Source of the DNA: Corydoras sp. C115
Lineage: Eukaryota; Chordata; Actinopteri; Siluriformes; Callichthyidae
Direction of reading: 5' to 3'
NCBI GenBank assembly: GCA_019802505.1
Contig: JAFMOC010000232.1
Coordinates: 675,001-739,000, forward strand
DNA length: 64,000 nucleotides
Shown in pieces: positions 9,996 to 23,187 of the stretch (within the stretch, counting starts at the first letter, position 1; each line of letters begins with the position of its first letter). The translations under genes and the position numbers were made by a program. The notes beneath the pieces are model-generated. The model was not told where the DNA came from, did not search any database, and saw only the letters and a list, made by a program, of their open reading frames with translations.

Positions 9996-12250
9996 TCACT
10001 TGGCCTGAGCGATCACAGCGTCGCTGGCAGAGTCTCTGATGATGTCCTCGTACAGGGGCGGAGCCTCGGTCTCGATGCGTACGTCCACGTGTCCCACGGC
10101 CTCCTCGTAGGACGGCGGCGGATCCGCGACGCTGATTTGCCCGGGCGTGATGTCGTCGCTGGAATAGGCGGGATCGGCCGGATAGCTCTGCCCCCACTGG
10201 TCCATAGACACGACGGCGAGGGAGGGGTCCCTCTGGCCCTGGACGATGGAGGGGCTGCGCTGCGACCTTTTGCGCGAGTGGCACCGCCACGCAGTGAACG
10301 TAACGGCCGCGATGAGCAGCACCAACAGCAGCAGGGGCAGGATCAGGTAGAGCGAGTTGACTCCGCCCATGATGTTGTGCAAACCGCCCGGTTTGGGGCT
10401 GCTCTCGCGCTGGTACTCCTCCCAGAATCGCCGCTGCAGCCGATCCCAGTGCAAAACAGGGAGGGGCCAAATTAATCAAACAGAACAAAAAAATACTAAT
10501 AATAATTAAATGCAAAATGTGGGTGGCTTAGTGGTTTAGCATGTTCTCCTCTCAGCGCTAGGGATTCCCGGTTCGAATCCCCATCTGGGTGGAGTTTGCA
10601 TGTTCTCCCCGTGTCCGCGTGGGTTTCCTCCGGGTTCTCCGGTTTCCTCCCACAGTCTAAAAAACATGGATCAAGTCAATTGAGTTCTCCAAATTGCCCC
10701 ATACAGAGTGTGTCTGTGTGAGTGAGTGTGTGTCCAGCGATAGATTGGCGTCCTGTCCTGGGTGTATCTGCCCAGCGCCCGAAACGTTCTCTCCTGGATG
10801 GGCATGGGGAACCCCCCCGTGTCCCTAATAGAGGATAAAGCAGAAGATAATGAATGAATGAATGAAAAATGCAAAATGTCATGTGATCGTTCATTCATTC
10901 ATTCATTATCTCCCGCTTTGTCCTCTATTAGGGTTGTGGGGGGGTTCCCCATGCCCATCCAGGGGAGAACGTCTCGGGCGCTGGGCAGATACACCCAGGA
11001 CAGGGCGCCAATCCATCACTGGGCACACACTCACTCACACAGGCACACACTCTATATGGGGCAATTTTGAGAATTCAATTAACTTGATCCATGTTTTTGG
11101 ACTGTGAGAGGAAACCGGAGAACCCGGAGGAAACCCACGCAGACACGGGGAGAACATGGAAACTCCACCCAGATGGGGATTCGAAACCGGGAATCCCTAG
11201 CGCTGAGAGGAGAACGTGCTAAACCACTAAGTCACCGTGCCGCCCGTCATGTGATCGTTGTGAAATTTAAACCTGTTTACAGAAATCTACAATAAAATCT
11301 ACGCAGAACAAAAGGATGTGATGTTTTTCATTAGAACGTCTACACTGAAGGTTCCTCTCTAAAAGCATCAGGACTCTCTGCGTTCATCATGCAACGGAAT
11401 AAATAAATACGATTCATAAATAAATCAGAAATAAGAGCATCAAACGGCGAGCTCTCTGTAAATACGTTAACACGGAGCTTCAGCCTCGTCTCTGGTGTGA
11501 CCCCCTTCTGTTTTCTTATTTACTTTTTTTTATTCCTTTTTAACACAACCGACTCCCTGCACTTTTTCAACCAGCTCCCGCTCGCTTCCTCCCTCTAGCG
11601 GTGCGTTAAGGTATTACCGATGTAAACAAATGAATCACTTCCACCTCCCTGAGGAACACTTTCAGATGCTTCCTGATCATGCGGCTCCTCGTGTCCACAG
11701 GAAATTCCACACGTTAGAGACGGAGACACACGGAACGTGGAGGACTCTCACCGTTTTCTCATCGTTCTCGAAAGCTTCTCGCGCCTCCTCGTAGCTGCAG
11801 ATCTCCTCCCTGCACTCCCGCTGGATGTTGCCCTGCTTCAGCTCTTCCAGGAAGAAGTTGGCCCTCGGGAGCCTTCTCAGTACGGTGTGAGCCGCCTCTG
11901 CTGACAGGAACACTGCGCCGGGGGAACGGAAATAAAAAAAAAAAAAAAGAGTTTAATAACACAAACCCTGAACTCAGACGATGATGAATAACATTCAAAA
12001 CATGACCCCGGGCCAAAAGAACATCAGAACCCAAAAGACTTAGAGCTGCAGTACAGAAACTCAAAAATATGAGTAAAGGTTGTCACAGTAATAACAATAA
12101 AATAATACATTCATTCATTTATTCATTGTCTTCCACTTTATCCTATATTAGGGTCGGGGGGGGTTCCCCATGCCTATCCAGGGGAGAACGTTTCGGGCGC
12201 TGGACAGATACACCCAGGACAGGAACGCCAATCCATCACTGTACGCACAC

Positions 12251-12287
<37 letters not shown>

Positions 12288-13072
12288 TACATACATACAC
12301 TCTATATGGGGCAATTTGGAGAACTCAATTGACTTGATCCATGTTTTTGGACTGTGGGAGGACACCGGAGAACCCGGAGGAAACCCACGCGGACACGGGG
12401 AGAACATGGAAACTCCACCCAGATGAGGATTTGAACCGGGAATCCCTAGAGCTGAGAGGAGAACGTGCTAAACCACTAAGCCACCGTGCCGCCCTAAAAT
12501 AATACAGTCTCATTTAAATATTTAACTTCTGAGTCTCTAAAGAACTGTTCCGCACATTAAACAGTGATGTCAGCACACACTGCGCAGAACTCGAACTTTA
12601 GATTACTAAATTCTGAGGTTTCTGAGGCGGGTCACCGTGTTGTTGGACTGGCGGTCCTGCAGGGCGCCCCCTAATGGACTCACATATAGTTTTCCAGTTG
12701 TTAGAGTTTTTCCATTTGTTAAATATCTGGACATGTCCGTCCTACACTGTTGATGCTGCCCAGCCGCTCAAGGAGGACGAGTCCCCCACTGAGTCTCGGT
12801 CCTCACAAGGTTTCTTCCTTAAATAACAACATAACGGGGAGTTTTTCCTTGCCACTGTCGCTTCGGCTCGCTCTTTGTGGGTTTAAAGGCTTTTAATTCT
12901 GTAAAGCTGCTTTGTGACGACGTACTGTTGTAAAAAGCGCGACAGAAATAAATAACTTGAACTTGTTGTCCACCCTGCGACGCCCGCTTTTAGGGAGAGA
13001 GTAACTGAGAGCGGGTCAGGACGGTGACACACGGTTCCACTGAACGGAAGGTTTAAACGTACCAGCTCCCAT
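9996..13072 (-). CDS. prrg1: Transmembrane Gla protein, PRRG1-like
   Basis: Single-pass vitamin-K-dependent Gla protein with a cytoplasmic proline-rich tail. Coding segments on the minus strand: 13072-13063, 11912-11752, 10433-9996; 609 nt, 202 aa. The start MGAVFLSAEAAHTVLRRLPR resembles the human PRRG1 start. The Gla domain (about 18-57) has ANFFLEELKQGNIQREC and the CREEIC disulphide pair followed by YEEAREAFENDEKT, then RRFWEEY. One membrane segment lies near 85-105 (YLILPLLLLVLLIAAV). The tail has two PPxY-type WW-binding motifs (PPPSYEEA, PPLYEDI), which suggest binding to WW-domain proteins. The tiny first coding segment has only 10 coding nt; its exon starts at 13091. A noncoding first exon probably ends near 14897 (donor GGAG/GTACAG on the minus strand). 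PRRG3 is the nearest alternative, but the DPPPSYEEA tail favours PRRG1. Confidence 0.88.
10521..10866 (+). mobile_element. DANA/Mermaid-like SINE in prrg1 intron
   Basis: Sense copy flanked by the 13-bp duplication AAATGCAAAATGT at 10508-10520 and 10867-10879. Its right duplication abuts the target site of the next SINE, which is in the opposite orientation. Confidence 0.92.
10891..11245 (-). mobile_element. DANA/Mermaid-like SINE, antisense, tail-to-tail with the previous copy
   Basis: Antisense copy flanked by GTCATGTGATCGT (10878-10890 and 11246-11258). With the preceding copy it makes an inverted repeat of about 340 bp per arm with a loop of about 24 bp. Confidence 0.92.
12110..12494 (-). 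mobile_element. DANA/Mermaid-like SINE with an expanded microsatellite
   Basis: Antisense copy in the larger prrg1 intron, flanked by TAAAATAATACA at 12098-12109 and 12495-12506. Its CA-rich middle has grown into (AC)n followed by (ATAC)n at about 12253-12299. Confidence 0.92.
12655..12965 (+). mobile_element. 3' end of an unidentified teleost interspersed repeat
   Basis: Contains AAGGAGGACGAGTCCCCCACTGAG, the TTTTCCTTGCCACTGTCGC block and GTAAAGCTGCTTTGTGACGA followed by GCGACAGAAATAAATAACTTGAACTTG. The same element occurs in antisense at about 42455-42604 and 42978-43040, where a SINE interrupts it. The tail style suggests a non-LTR element or its non-autonomous relative. Confidence 0.6.
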
Positions 13073-13269
13073 GATTCCTGCAGCTCGGAACCTAAAAAAC
13101 GGAACAGAAAAACAGAAAGTTGTTTAAAACAAGCTGCTTCAGAGTGAGAGAGTGATGGAGGAAACGAAACGCCTACAGGAAGATTTAAAGAGCATGAATG
13201 AATATTTAAAAGAATATGACATTATGACGAAATGGAATGTGAATGAGTAAAAGAGTTTAAAAAGAAATA

Positions 13270-13830
13270 TTCACTAACACTTTCTATGAAATCAATATTC
13301 ATAACCCATTATAAGTGCATTTATAAAGCGGTCTACATTATTCATAATGCTAAGTGTTCATAATCAGTCATAAGTCTTAGAACAATGACAGAAGGCTTTA
13401 GAACACAAAAGTGAGAAAATTATTTGTAATATGAGATGATGTCACTTTACTTAAACTCTGTAAAGAGCATTTATAAGCTCGTAAATGTCATTATTTACTA
13501 CTACGTATGAGGTTATTAATGACATTTTACTTTATGCCTGTAAAGAGAGCTTAAGCTTTTATAAACACTCATGAGCACATATAACATATATATTTTCAGA
13601 AAAAACGTTTGTTAAACACAAATTATTTTAACAAAAGGCATTATGACAATTATAAGTTGATAAACAGTTAAAATACATCATTTATAAGGCGCTATGTCAC
13701 TTTGTGTTATAATGCCTTATGGCATGTTCTTGTAACACTTAATAAGTGTAGTTATGAACATCTATCCACATAAAAAAAAGGCTTATGACAAGTATTATAA
13801 AGCATTTTAAAAGTGTTACTAATGTTTTTT
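13270..13830. mobile_element. Putative AT-rich MITE
   Basis: About 560 bp of AT-rich sequence full of TTATAAG/CTTATGA motifs. The ends CACTAACACTTT (left) and AAAAGTGTTACTAATG (right) are imperfect inverted repeats. No coding potential is visible and no clear target-site duplication was found, so the class is uncertain. Confidence 0.35.
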
Positions 13831-15034
13831 TTTTAATTGTACAGAATTAATATTAGTATGATTAAAAAAAAACACATCAAAAACAAAGCCATTAAGAAAA
13901 TATAATAAACAAAATTATGAAAGAGCAAAGACATGAATGGAAACATCAAGAAAAAATGTTAACTATTATTAAAAAAAACGGGAAGCTCCTCTTCTTAAAT
14001 TAGATTGGCTAAGGCGTGAAATTATTGGTAATAACACACCCCTCTGAGCGCTTCACATTCATATCAGTGTGTGATATACAATACATTATTATAAATCATA
14101 AAATACAGATGAATATAAACAGCCATAAGCACTTAATCGGTTACACGCTTTTATAAACCGCGTTCTGTAATTTGGCCACTAGAGGGCAGTTTGTCAGCAT
14201 CCACTTTAAAAACCGGACTAGATCACGTCGCGGAAGAACATTATTATAACAAAATTAATGATTTTGCTGCCAATAAACGCATTTCTGAATCAGAGCTTGT
14301 TGTTTTTTTATTATAGTGTGTTTATAAATGTTTTATTAAAGCAATCAGACTCTCGAGGTTGTGTATTAATGTGAATAAATCACGTAAAGAGGTGGAGCTG
14401 AACTGCACTACACGCCGGGACTCAGAACACCTCTTTGTGGGATTTATTCACTATAAAGCCACGCCCTCTCGAACCGTATGATTTATTCTAAACAGAATAA
14501 ACGGCAGTAATAATCGATCATCGATAACGGGTTTGTATTACTGATGCCGGGTTCTTGTCGCGCGCGCGTCTTTAACCGAACTGCGTCCGTTTCTACATCA
14601 AACGCCTTTCCACGTCGATGGAAGATTTAGTTTGTTTCTATTCGTCCAGGAAATGTGTGTTGTTGTTTTTTTTACAGTTTATTTAAAGTAAAAACACGAC
14701 ATTCAGACAGAATAAAGCGACTGCTCTCACCCGCCGGCGCGCGCACGCAGAGCCGTTAGCGCGGTGCTAACAGAGATTCATCACTGATCCGCCCGCAGCC
14801 GCGAGACACACACACTGACACACACACACACACTGACACACACACACACTGACACACACACTGACACACTCACAAACGTTTAACACACAACCACCGAGAC
14901 TGTACCTCCGACACGGCGGCCACTGTTTTCGTCCCGATGCCACTCTGCGCCTGCGCACTACGAGCTCTCCGTAACAATGTTGCCAGATAAGAGGGAAATT
15001 TGTTACTGTACGGGTTGCCAGATTGGTATTTTGT

Positions 15035-15640
15035 ACGGATGGGGTGGAGTCGCCACGCCCATCCAGGGGAGAAGGTTTCGGGCGCTGGGAAGATACACCC
15101 AGAACAGGACGTCAATCTATCACTGGGTACACACACTCACACACATACACTTTGTATGGGGCAATTTTGAAGTATTCAATTTACCTTGAATCCATGTTTT
15201 CAAGTATTCAATTTACCTTGAATCCATTCTGTGGCGTTCTCCACTGCAAAATGGTGGAACGATCTTCCCAACTCTGTCCGTAAGGCAGAATCTCTAAACA
15301 GTTTTAAGAAACTACTTAAGACGCATCTATTTAACAAATACCTGTTATAAAAAAAAAAAAAAAAAAAATAAATAAAAAAAGGGGGGGGGGCGCAGCTTCG
15401 AATAACAATCAGGTTGATGAACTTATAGTATAGTTGGTTTTCTCCATGGCTTCTGACTTGTGGTGTTCTCATTTGTAAGTCGCTTTGGATAAAAGCGTCT
15501 GCTAAATGACTAAATGAAAATGTAATGTAAATGTAATGTTACAGGACTGTGGGAGGAAACCGGAGAACATGGGGGAGAACATGCAAAGTTCACCCAGATT
15601 CGAACCTGGATCATCAGCACTGAGAGGAGAACATGCCAAC

Positions 15641-15642
<2 letters not shown>
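15035..15642 (-). mobile_element. DANA/Mermaid-like SINE interrupted by a LINE 3' end
   Basis: Antisense SINE sequence runs from 15035 to about 15200 (C-tract side and middle) and resumes at 15541-15642 (TGTGGGAGGAAACCGG through the head). The LINE-derived block fills the gap. A 26-bp segment containing AAGTATTCAATTTACCTTGA is present twice at about 15170-15230, next to the junction. Confidence 0.75.
15228..15540 (+). mobile_element. 5'-truncated non-LTR retrotransposon (L2-like) 3' end
   Basis: Encodes the end of an ORF2-type protein at 15252-15350: WWNDLPNSVRKAESLNSF then KKLLKTHLFNKYLL and a stop, as in the C-termini of L2/CR1-type reverse transcriptases. It ends with GTAAGTCGCTTTGGATAAAAGCG and an ATGTAATGTAAATGTAATG tail. 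Only about 310 bp remain, so it is dead. Confidence 0.75.
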
Positions 15643-15684
<42 letters not shown>

Positions 15685-16585
15685 ATCTTAAAGAACATTT
15701 AAAGAGTTTGAAGTCAGCATTCTATTAACAGAAATGATATCTTCACATTAATATCAACAATAAATAAATACTTTATTATATTGGTGGCTGAGCGCACATT
15801 CTTTTTGGTATTTCGATGGGATATTATTTAATAAGCTGCAGCTTTATAAACATTAGTCAGTGAAAAAAAAATCTGCAGGTTTGATGAACTATAGCCAATC
15901 TGGCAACCCTGATTAGTCCGGGATGGTGGGTGACACCTAAAGATAATCAGATCTTCAGGCTTATTTTCCCAAAAGTCTTAATATTTATAAAGCATAATAT
16001 TTATATTAATAGGTTGAGTTAGTCTTTCAATAATAATAATAAATACGGTATATATTTTTAAGAAATACTTATATAAATAGTTAGCAGCTGATTTCTCTCT
16101 GAATGAGAGCTGGTTGGCTGATGTTGGGTGCTTTACATTTCCCCCGCAGATCTCTTCTGTCTGAGTCCGATCGGTAATCAGCGCAGCGGGAAGAGACTTT
16201 GCCGGAGGAGCCGGTCGACCCTGACAGCACAGAGACACCAGACGCTCCGTCATTCACACCCGAATGTGGGGCTACGGAGCCCTGAGGGCTGAGATTAACT
16301 CTGCCAGTCTGTTTAGGTTCACATTCCCTAAAGGAGCCCATTCCTTCGTTTTTTTCTTTTTGGTTCCTCGTTAAAGAACACGAATTACCATCAGCATTCC
16401 AACAGGACTAAGAGAAATAAAGAGGGACGCTTTATACTGAAAATACTTTAGAATGTAATCCATCAATGTAATCCACTGAAAACACTTTAGAATGTAATCC
16501 AAAGAATGTAATCCATCAAACCACGAATGAGGCTGAGTATCGGGTCTTATGTACAATGTTGGCGTTTGAAGGACACACGTAGAAA

Positions 16586-16624
<39 letters not shown>

Positions 16625-17107
16625 GCTAAAATTAATATCTTTTCTTTATAGATGTTACTCCTATACATTAAGCTTCGCAGGATCTTTGCAGTATCTGATT
16701 CCAGAGATTAAAGCAGGATGTCGGGTCCTGTGGATGACTGTAAATGACTCAGCTTTACTGATTGGTTGAAATATTCCAAACTTTCCGACGAAGAGGGTTA
16801 TAAAGTACAAAAACATAATTTAAAGAATTTGACATTACATTTAAATCATTCATCAAAGTCTGAAACTAAAGTATTAGATCAACCAAGTGAAGCTGCTGCA
16901 GCCACCGTACCTTACGCAACTAACACATCTATTGCACGAACATCTATTACAATACAGTATTAACAAATATAAAATCCTAACAAATATAAAATCCTGTCTG
17001 ACACGATAATTCATTTACTAAAAATAAATAATAATTTATGAGTGAAATTACAGCGCGTTCAATATCAGCCGCCCTAAGTTATTATTATAAGCGTTTTTAT
17101 TATAAGC

Positions 17108-17151
<44 letters not shown>

Positions 17152-17225
17152 CCATAGCCGGTATTTTGACGGTGATGGGTTGCGTAGGGTGGGCATTAGG
17201 ACCCTGCAGGTGTGTGAGCGCGCGC

Positions 17226-17278
<53 letters not shown>

Positions 17279-17339
17279 GCGGAGTTAGAGCCATCGCACC
17301 GCGCGCCTCGCCCGCACATCAGAAGCACAATCCGCGCCG

Positions 17340-19226
17340 ATGGCCTCGTCCGCGAGCGGTGTGGAGGAGCCGCGCGGCTCGGCCCCGGCCCCCACGCCCC
17401 TGAAGCTGGTGGGCTTGGTGTGCGTGTTCTTGGCGCTGTGTCTGGACGTGGGCGCCGTGCTGAGCCCCGCCTGGGTCACCGCCGATCAGCAGTACTACCT
17501 GTCCCTGTGGGAGTCCTGCTGGAGGAACCCCAGCTCGAACGCCTGGCAGTGCAACCGCACGCTGGAGACCGGTGAGCCCGCGCTACCACCCTAAAGTCGT
17601 TTCTAAACAAATGCCAGGGTGCGGGGTGTGGGGTGCGGGGTGCAGGGTGCGGGGTGCAGGGTGCGGGGTGTGGGGTGCAGGGTGCGGGGTGTGGGGTGCG
17701 GGGCGCAGGGTGTGGGGTGCAGGGTGCGAGGTGTGGGGTGCGGGGTGTGTGGTGCAGGTTGCGGGGTGCAAGGTGCACGGAGACCCATAGGTGAGCCTTA
17801 ACAGACAAAACTTATAATTCTAAAATTACTCTAAAATTAGAGGAACATCATTCACATCATTACATTTTAAACCATGCACTTCATTACGATTTTAATATTT
17901 CAGTGACGTCCGTCTGCATTCCCATGTTTCATTTCAGATCCACATTCATTTAGAGTTCTGATTTTTCTGGTCTGTTTACAGAAATATATTTTAATTTCCA
18001 GTTTATGTTCATGAATAAAATCTGTGGGTCCTTAAATGACTTTTGTTGATCTATTTAACAAACACAGCTACAGAATGCAACATTTTTGGTTTCTTCAGAG
18101 ATATTAATGTGCATCTTCCTTTAAATATTCCTTTATATTTGCGTTGACTGAATGTGTGGAACATAAAACACACAAAACCCAGGTCCAGGGTCACTGAGAG
18201 CCTGTGTGCTGGTGTCATGTGATGTTAGAAGTCTGAGAAACCGAGGCTCTGGAATCAAACGATCCAACTGTTTGTTCTGATCTCTTATTTAAACTCTGAA
18301 TAATGTCTTGAATTTGTTTTATTCACGGACAAAACCGGAGTTCGTTTTAAAGACGCATTTAGTGCAAATAAAAATAAACTTAAAGTTCCACTCCAGCTGA
18401 AGAGTTTAAAATTGACCTGCAAAGTGCAAATCAATCGTAAAGGCATTGTTAGAATTATAAAGCAATCCCTCAGTATTTAACAGAGCATGTGAAAGGTTCA
18501 CACACTGGATATTTAAGGCTCAGATAACTCAAAATAAAGTTTCAGATTTCCCTTTTTTTTTTTTTTTGTATAAACGTAGCCAAGTGATTTAGTTTCAGTG
18601 AATGCCATGCAGGCTGCACCTCTCTGAGAACAGGCCTCCAGCTCCTCTCTGATTACAGTAGAATATTTTAACTCTAATTTGAGGGTCATCACTCGTTTCC
18701 CAGAGTCAGAGATGAAGGAAGAAAACACTGATTATTCTTTTAAGCCAATCAATGGAGCCGCCTTTGTGCTGGTGGTCTGTCAGTCTGCAGCAGGATGCAA
18801 GGCTGTCTGTATCCACACCGGTGTATTGGGTTACAGCCTCACCAAACAGCCATGTCAGCTTATTGATCAGTTGTTTCAGATGCGAATGCAGAACACAATC
18901 ATAAAATGAGACGCCAGATCCAAACTATATGCTGCAGAAATAAAAAATAATAATTTAGAATACGATCAGGGTGTTTAGCATATTGGGTTTGAGTTCCGAT
19001 CTGGGTGGAGTTTCCATGTTCTCATCATGTCCATGAGGGTTTCCTCCGGGTTCTCCGGTTTCCTTCCACAGTCCAAAAACATGGATCAATTCAATTGAGT
19101 TCTCCAAATTGCCCCATATAGAGTGTGTGTGTGTGTGAGTGAGTGTGTGCCCAGCAATAGCTTGCCCCCCTGTCCTGGGTGTATCTGCCCAGTGCCCGAA
19201 ACGTCCTCCCCTGGATGGGCATGGGG

Positions 19227-19260
<34 letters not shown>

Positions 19261-22200
19261 CGACCCTAATATAGGATAAAGCAGAAGATAATGAATGAAT
19301 GAATGAATGAATGAATACGATCAGGGTGTTTAGCATATTGGGTTTGAATCCCAATCTGGGTGGAGTTTCCATGTTCTCATCGTGTCCGTGTGGGTTTCCT
19401 CCGGGATTCTCCGGTTTCCTCCCACAGTTTAAAAACATGGATTTAGGGTAACTTGAATGCTCCAAATTGCCCCATATAGTGTGTGTGCGCGAATACCCAG
19501 TGATACCCACTGCCCAGCGCCCCGAGATGATAATGGATGGATAGAATAAGATCAAAACATGACATGTTTAATAAAGATTCATTTGTTCAAATCTAGCTCC
19601 TTGTGCATCATCCTGCCGTTTTTGTTCAGCCATTAGAGGTCGCTGTTGTAACCGCAGTGGGAAATCCCTGATCCGGCCTCCCACCTGCCCCACATGTCCA
19701 TTTACACCTCGACTGGTTATCTCTGGTCATCAACATCAGCACCGTCACGTAAGCATCTCAGAGGTTGCGGATTCGTTCTCCGAGGAGAACCTGTGGTTCA
19801 CCGATAAACAGATCCGTGAGATATTAAAGCCTCAAACGGCCGTCTGCGCAGACGAACGTCCTCTGAGAGGAGAGCTGAACAGTGCTGATAACAAAACAAA
19901 CTTCAGGCCATGATTAGGACCCACTCTGTGCATTATGTATCAGCTGTGGGCACCTGAGAGGCGGCGATGCAGAGAGTGTAGCATCTCTGATTCTGACACA
20001 CTCCTGTAAGTACCACCGTTAATGTGTGTTTGCTTTAATAAGACGAAGACGCGCGCAATTATCTTTTTATGCTCGGCGTGCGTCTGGAAAACCAATCGTG
20101 TGCCTATTGTGATTCTAGATTATTTTGTGTTTCTAAAAAAAAAAAAATAAAATCAAAACAAAAAACGGAGGGCTTCCTGCCGCTGTGAGAATGTGCACGA
20201 GTGCCCCCATTGAGATGCATATGAATTTGGGAGGGCAACAAAAGCCGTGCCAGATGCCTCATCATCATCACAGCGTTGCGGGATTCATTACGAACTCGCC
20301 GTGCGAGAGGCGAGAGGCCAGAATCGCTTCATTCAGACGATCGTATTTAGAGGAAACGATCGCAGAGTTTCGTTTCTGCAGATGAAAAAAAATCCTGAGC
20401 GTCGTGGGAGAGAATTAAAAAGAAAAACCTTCTTCTGGTGACATTTACAGGAATAAATAAGATATTAATTATTAATCAGATGCTTAAATAAGAAAACAGT
20501 CGTTGTGTCATTAAACAAACAAAAAAACAAAAAAACAAAACAAAAAAAAAGAATGAAGATGGATCTGAGGAGCCGCGTGCAGACGTCAGCACGGCCGAGC
20601 CTCGCAAACTTCTACACGCGGTGAACATCCCAACGTGCGATGCGGCCGGGCCGCGCGTCTTCGTCTTTTGTCCGTCCACGGCTTCTCGGACAATGTGGGA
20701 ATGTCCCAGCTGGGATTTCTTTCTGCCTTTCTCTGCCTTTGTTGCCCTTAAAATGGGCTTTTTGTTAGGGTTCACTGAAGAGGGAATCTAAGTTGGCCAT
20801 GCCCACTCCCGGGAGACATTACTGTGCACCCAGATTAGTTACCAGGGCAACAAGTGGCCCATTTTCTCACCGAAAACGGCAAGTTTGAGACAAGAAAGCA
20901 GGTTGAGAGCATTAAGCGAGCGCTGTCCGGTCGGATTCCGCGCCCATTGTTTGGCTCGGCGGGTTCCAGTAGCGCCGGCTACATATTTGGGATGTTTGCG
21001 AGGATCAGGGTCCATTCGAAACGACTTTCCGCGCCAGCGTTTTCATTCCAGCTTATCAGAGTCATCCGACGTCGAGAGGGCGGTGGAGCCGGAGCCGGGG
21101 CCGGGGCCGGGGCCGGGGCCATTTCCGAGGTTTTATCGACCCGTGCTCCTCCATGATCCGTCACTGCACTCACATCGCTCTCTCTCCTCCCCGTGTGTCA
21201 TGCAGCGTGCATTAAAGAAATCTAATTAGCTTTGCAATTACCTCTTGGCTACGTGGACGGGGGGATCGATCGGACTATAGTGCTCGGGCTGGGCCTGCGT
21301 TCTTCACCGGGGGGACATGAATACGTCCACAGGAACGCGGTCCGAGCTCCGAGCGTGTGAGGGGGTTTTGTGCTGACGCCGCGCTGGGATGCGGGTGGTG
21401 GGGCAGAATTTGAAGGGCAAGTGTGAGGTGTATTTCTGCCCGGCGTGTGAGTGTGCGGAGGAATTTTGAAACTCTACGCTCGTTTCCACACTATTTTTAA
21501 CGGGGCCTCGCCAACTGTGGTCTCCATTACACACGGCGTAACGATAAATCAGGGCGTAAACGTGAACGGGCGTGTTCGTCTCCCTGACCTCAGATCGGCA
21601 TCCCGCACATCACAACAACACACACACACATCACAACACACACACACACACACACATGCTCCCCAAACGAGCTCTAATTAAATGGGACGTGAAGCGAAGG
21701 AAGTCAACGAGGAAGGGCGTGTTGAAAACAGGACGGGAAGCGGGTCTGAGTCTTCATCGTGATCTGGTCTCCATCGCGTCGTGATATCGCTTTCCTGTAA
21801 TCAGCCGTCTGTAGGGAGCGCCGGAGAGCCGCGGGGCGTCGCAGCCGGAGATGGATCAGAGTAATGAATGTTTTTTGATTTGTATCCGCTATCTGCGTCT
21901 CCCGTCTGCGACCCCGCAGGCCCTCCTTTGGGCGGCTGAGCGGGAGACGCTCTGCCGTGCTCGAGTTCCTCACATCTCCGTCGAGGTGCTCCGCGAGGAC
22001 GTCCCTGCCAACGGGCGGAGATCTCGAGAGCGGGACTTTTCCCGGCACCCGTGCATCAGGGGTTACTCTGTACAGTCTGCGCTCAGAGCTTTGTTCGAAC
22101 TTCCTGTGGTCACACAGCCAACCATAACCGGCCCCTCGGCCTTATTTGGTAACGCGGCGCTGTTTACGTTTTCTCTGTTAAGTGGAACCTCGGCGTCATG

Positions 22201-22689
22201 GAGGAGCCACGGTCGTGTTTTGGGAGCATGCCTCGGTGTGAGGCGGGGGTCAGTTACGGGTGATTAACACGCTGACGGTTCAGGGGTGAAAGCGTTCGGA
22301 GACTTTTACTTTACGATCCACGTTTTTTTTGGGTTTTTTTTTTTTCTCACATGCGCAGAATCTTAGGAATTCTTTACTTCCTTTGGGAAACTCAGGAATG
22401 TCCAAACCATAAAGCTTTTATTCTTGGTCTGCCAAAGCCGTAGCTCTGTGGAATGATAATGAGAGTATGTTTACTGCGCTACCATTTTCCTTTAGTAACG
22501 GCCGAGCATCCGCTTTTTCATTTAATGGATTCCTTTAAGCAAACGATATGCAAATCAGTAAATAAATCATTCATTAATTCCTTCATTAACTTCTGCTTAA
22601 TCCTCTACTAGGGTCCTGGTGGGGGGGGCGGGTCCCCATGCCCATCCAGGGGAGATGTTTCGGGCACTGGGATACACCAAGGACACTCG

Positions 22690-22781
<92 letters not shown>

Positions 22782-23129
22782 CGGCACGGTGGCTTAGTGG
22801 TTTAGCATGTTCTCCTCTCAGCACTAGGGATTCCCGGTTCGAATCCCCATCTGGGTGGAGTTTCCATGTTCTCCCCGTGTCCGCGTGGGTTTCCTCCGGG
22901 TTCTCCGGATTCCTCCCACAGTCCAAAAACATGGATCAAGGTCAATTAAGTTCTCCAAATTGCCCCATATAGAGTGTCTGTGTGTTTGTGTGAGTGAGTG
23001 TGTGCCCAGCGATGGATTGGCGCCCTGTCCTGGGTATATCTGCCCAGCACCCGAAACGTTCTCCCCTGGATGGGCATGGGGAACCCCCCCTCGCAACCCT
23101 AATATAGGATAAAGCGGAAGATAATGAAC

Positions 23130-23187
<58 letters not shown>

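Larger units (their letters stand above)
13092..17339. other. prrg1 5' region and intergenic region up to tmem47
   Basis: Includes the prrg1 upstream intron, a CpG-rich probable promoter near 14.55-14.95 kb, and a (CA/CTGACA)n tract at about 14809-14870. A nested SINE/LINE block lies at 15.0-15.65 kb. Simple repeats are (AT)n at 15644-15682, (GA)n at about 16590-16622, (TTA)n at 17107-17146 and (GT)n at 17227-17273, the last less than 70 bp before the tmem47 start. A minus-strand frame at 16341-16081 is too weakly supported to call. Confidence 0.55.

Noticed and set aside
10521..10600. tRNA gene suggested by A- and B-box sequences
   Set aside because: The boxes belong to the head of the SINE; no cloverleaf acceptor stem or terminator is present, and the same head recurs throughout the window.
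16081..16341. Minus-strand frame of 86 residues between prrg1 and tmem47
   Set aside because: Non-repetitive, but no recognised motif, no convincing splice partners and no family match; left as unannotated.
17476..17808. Frames of Pro/His or Gly/Cys repeats over 17.5-17.8 kb
   Set aside because: They come from the G-rich minisatellite on both strands; the true coding ends at the tmem47 donor 17571.
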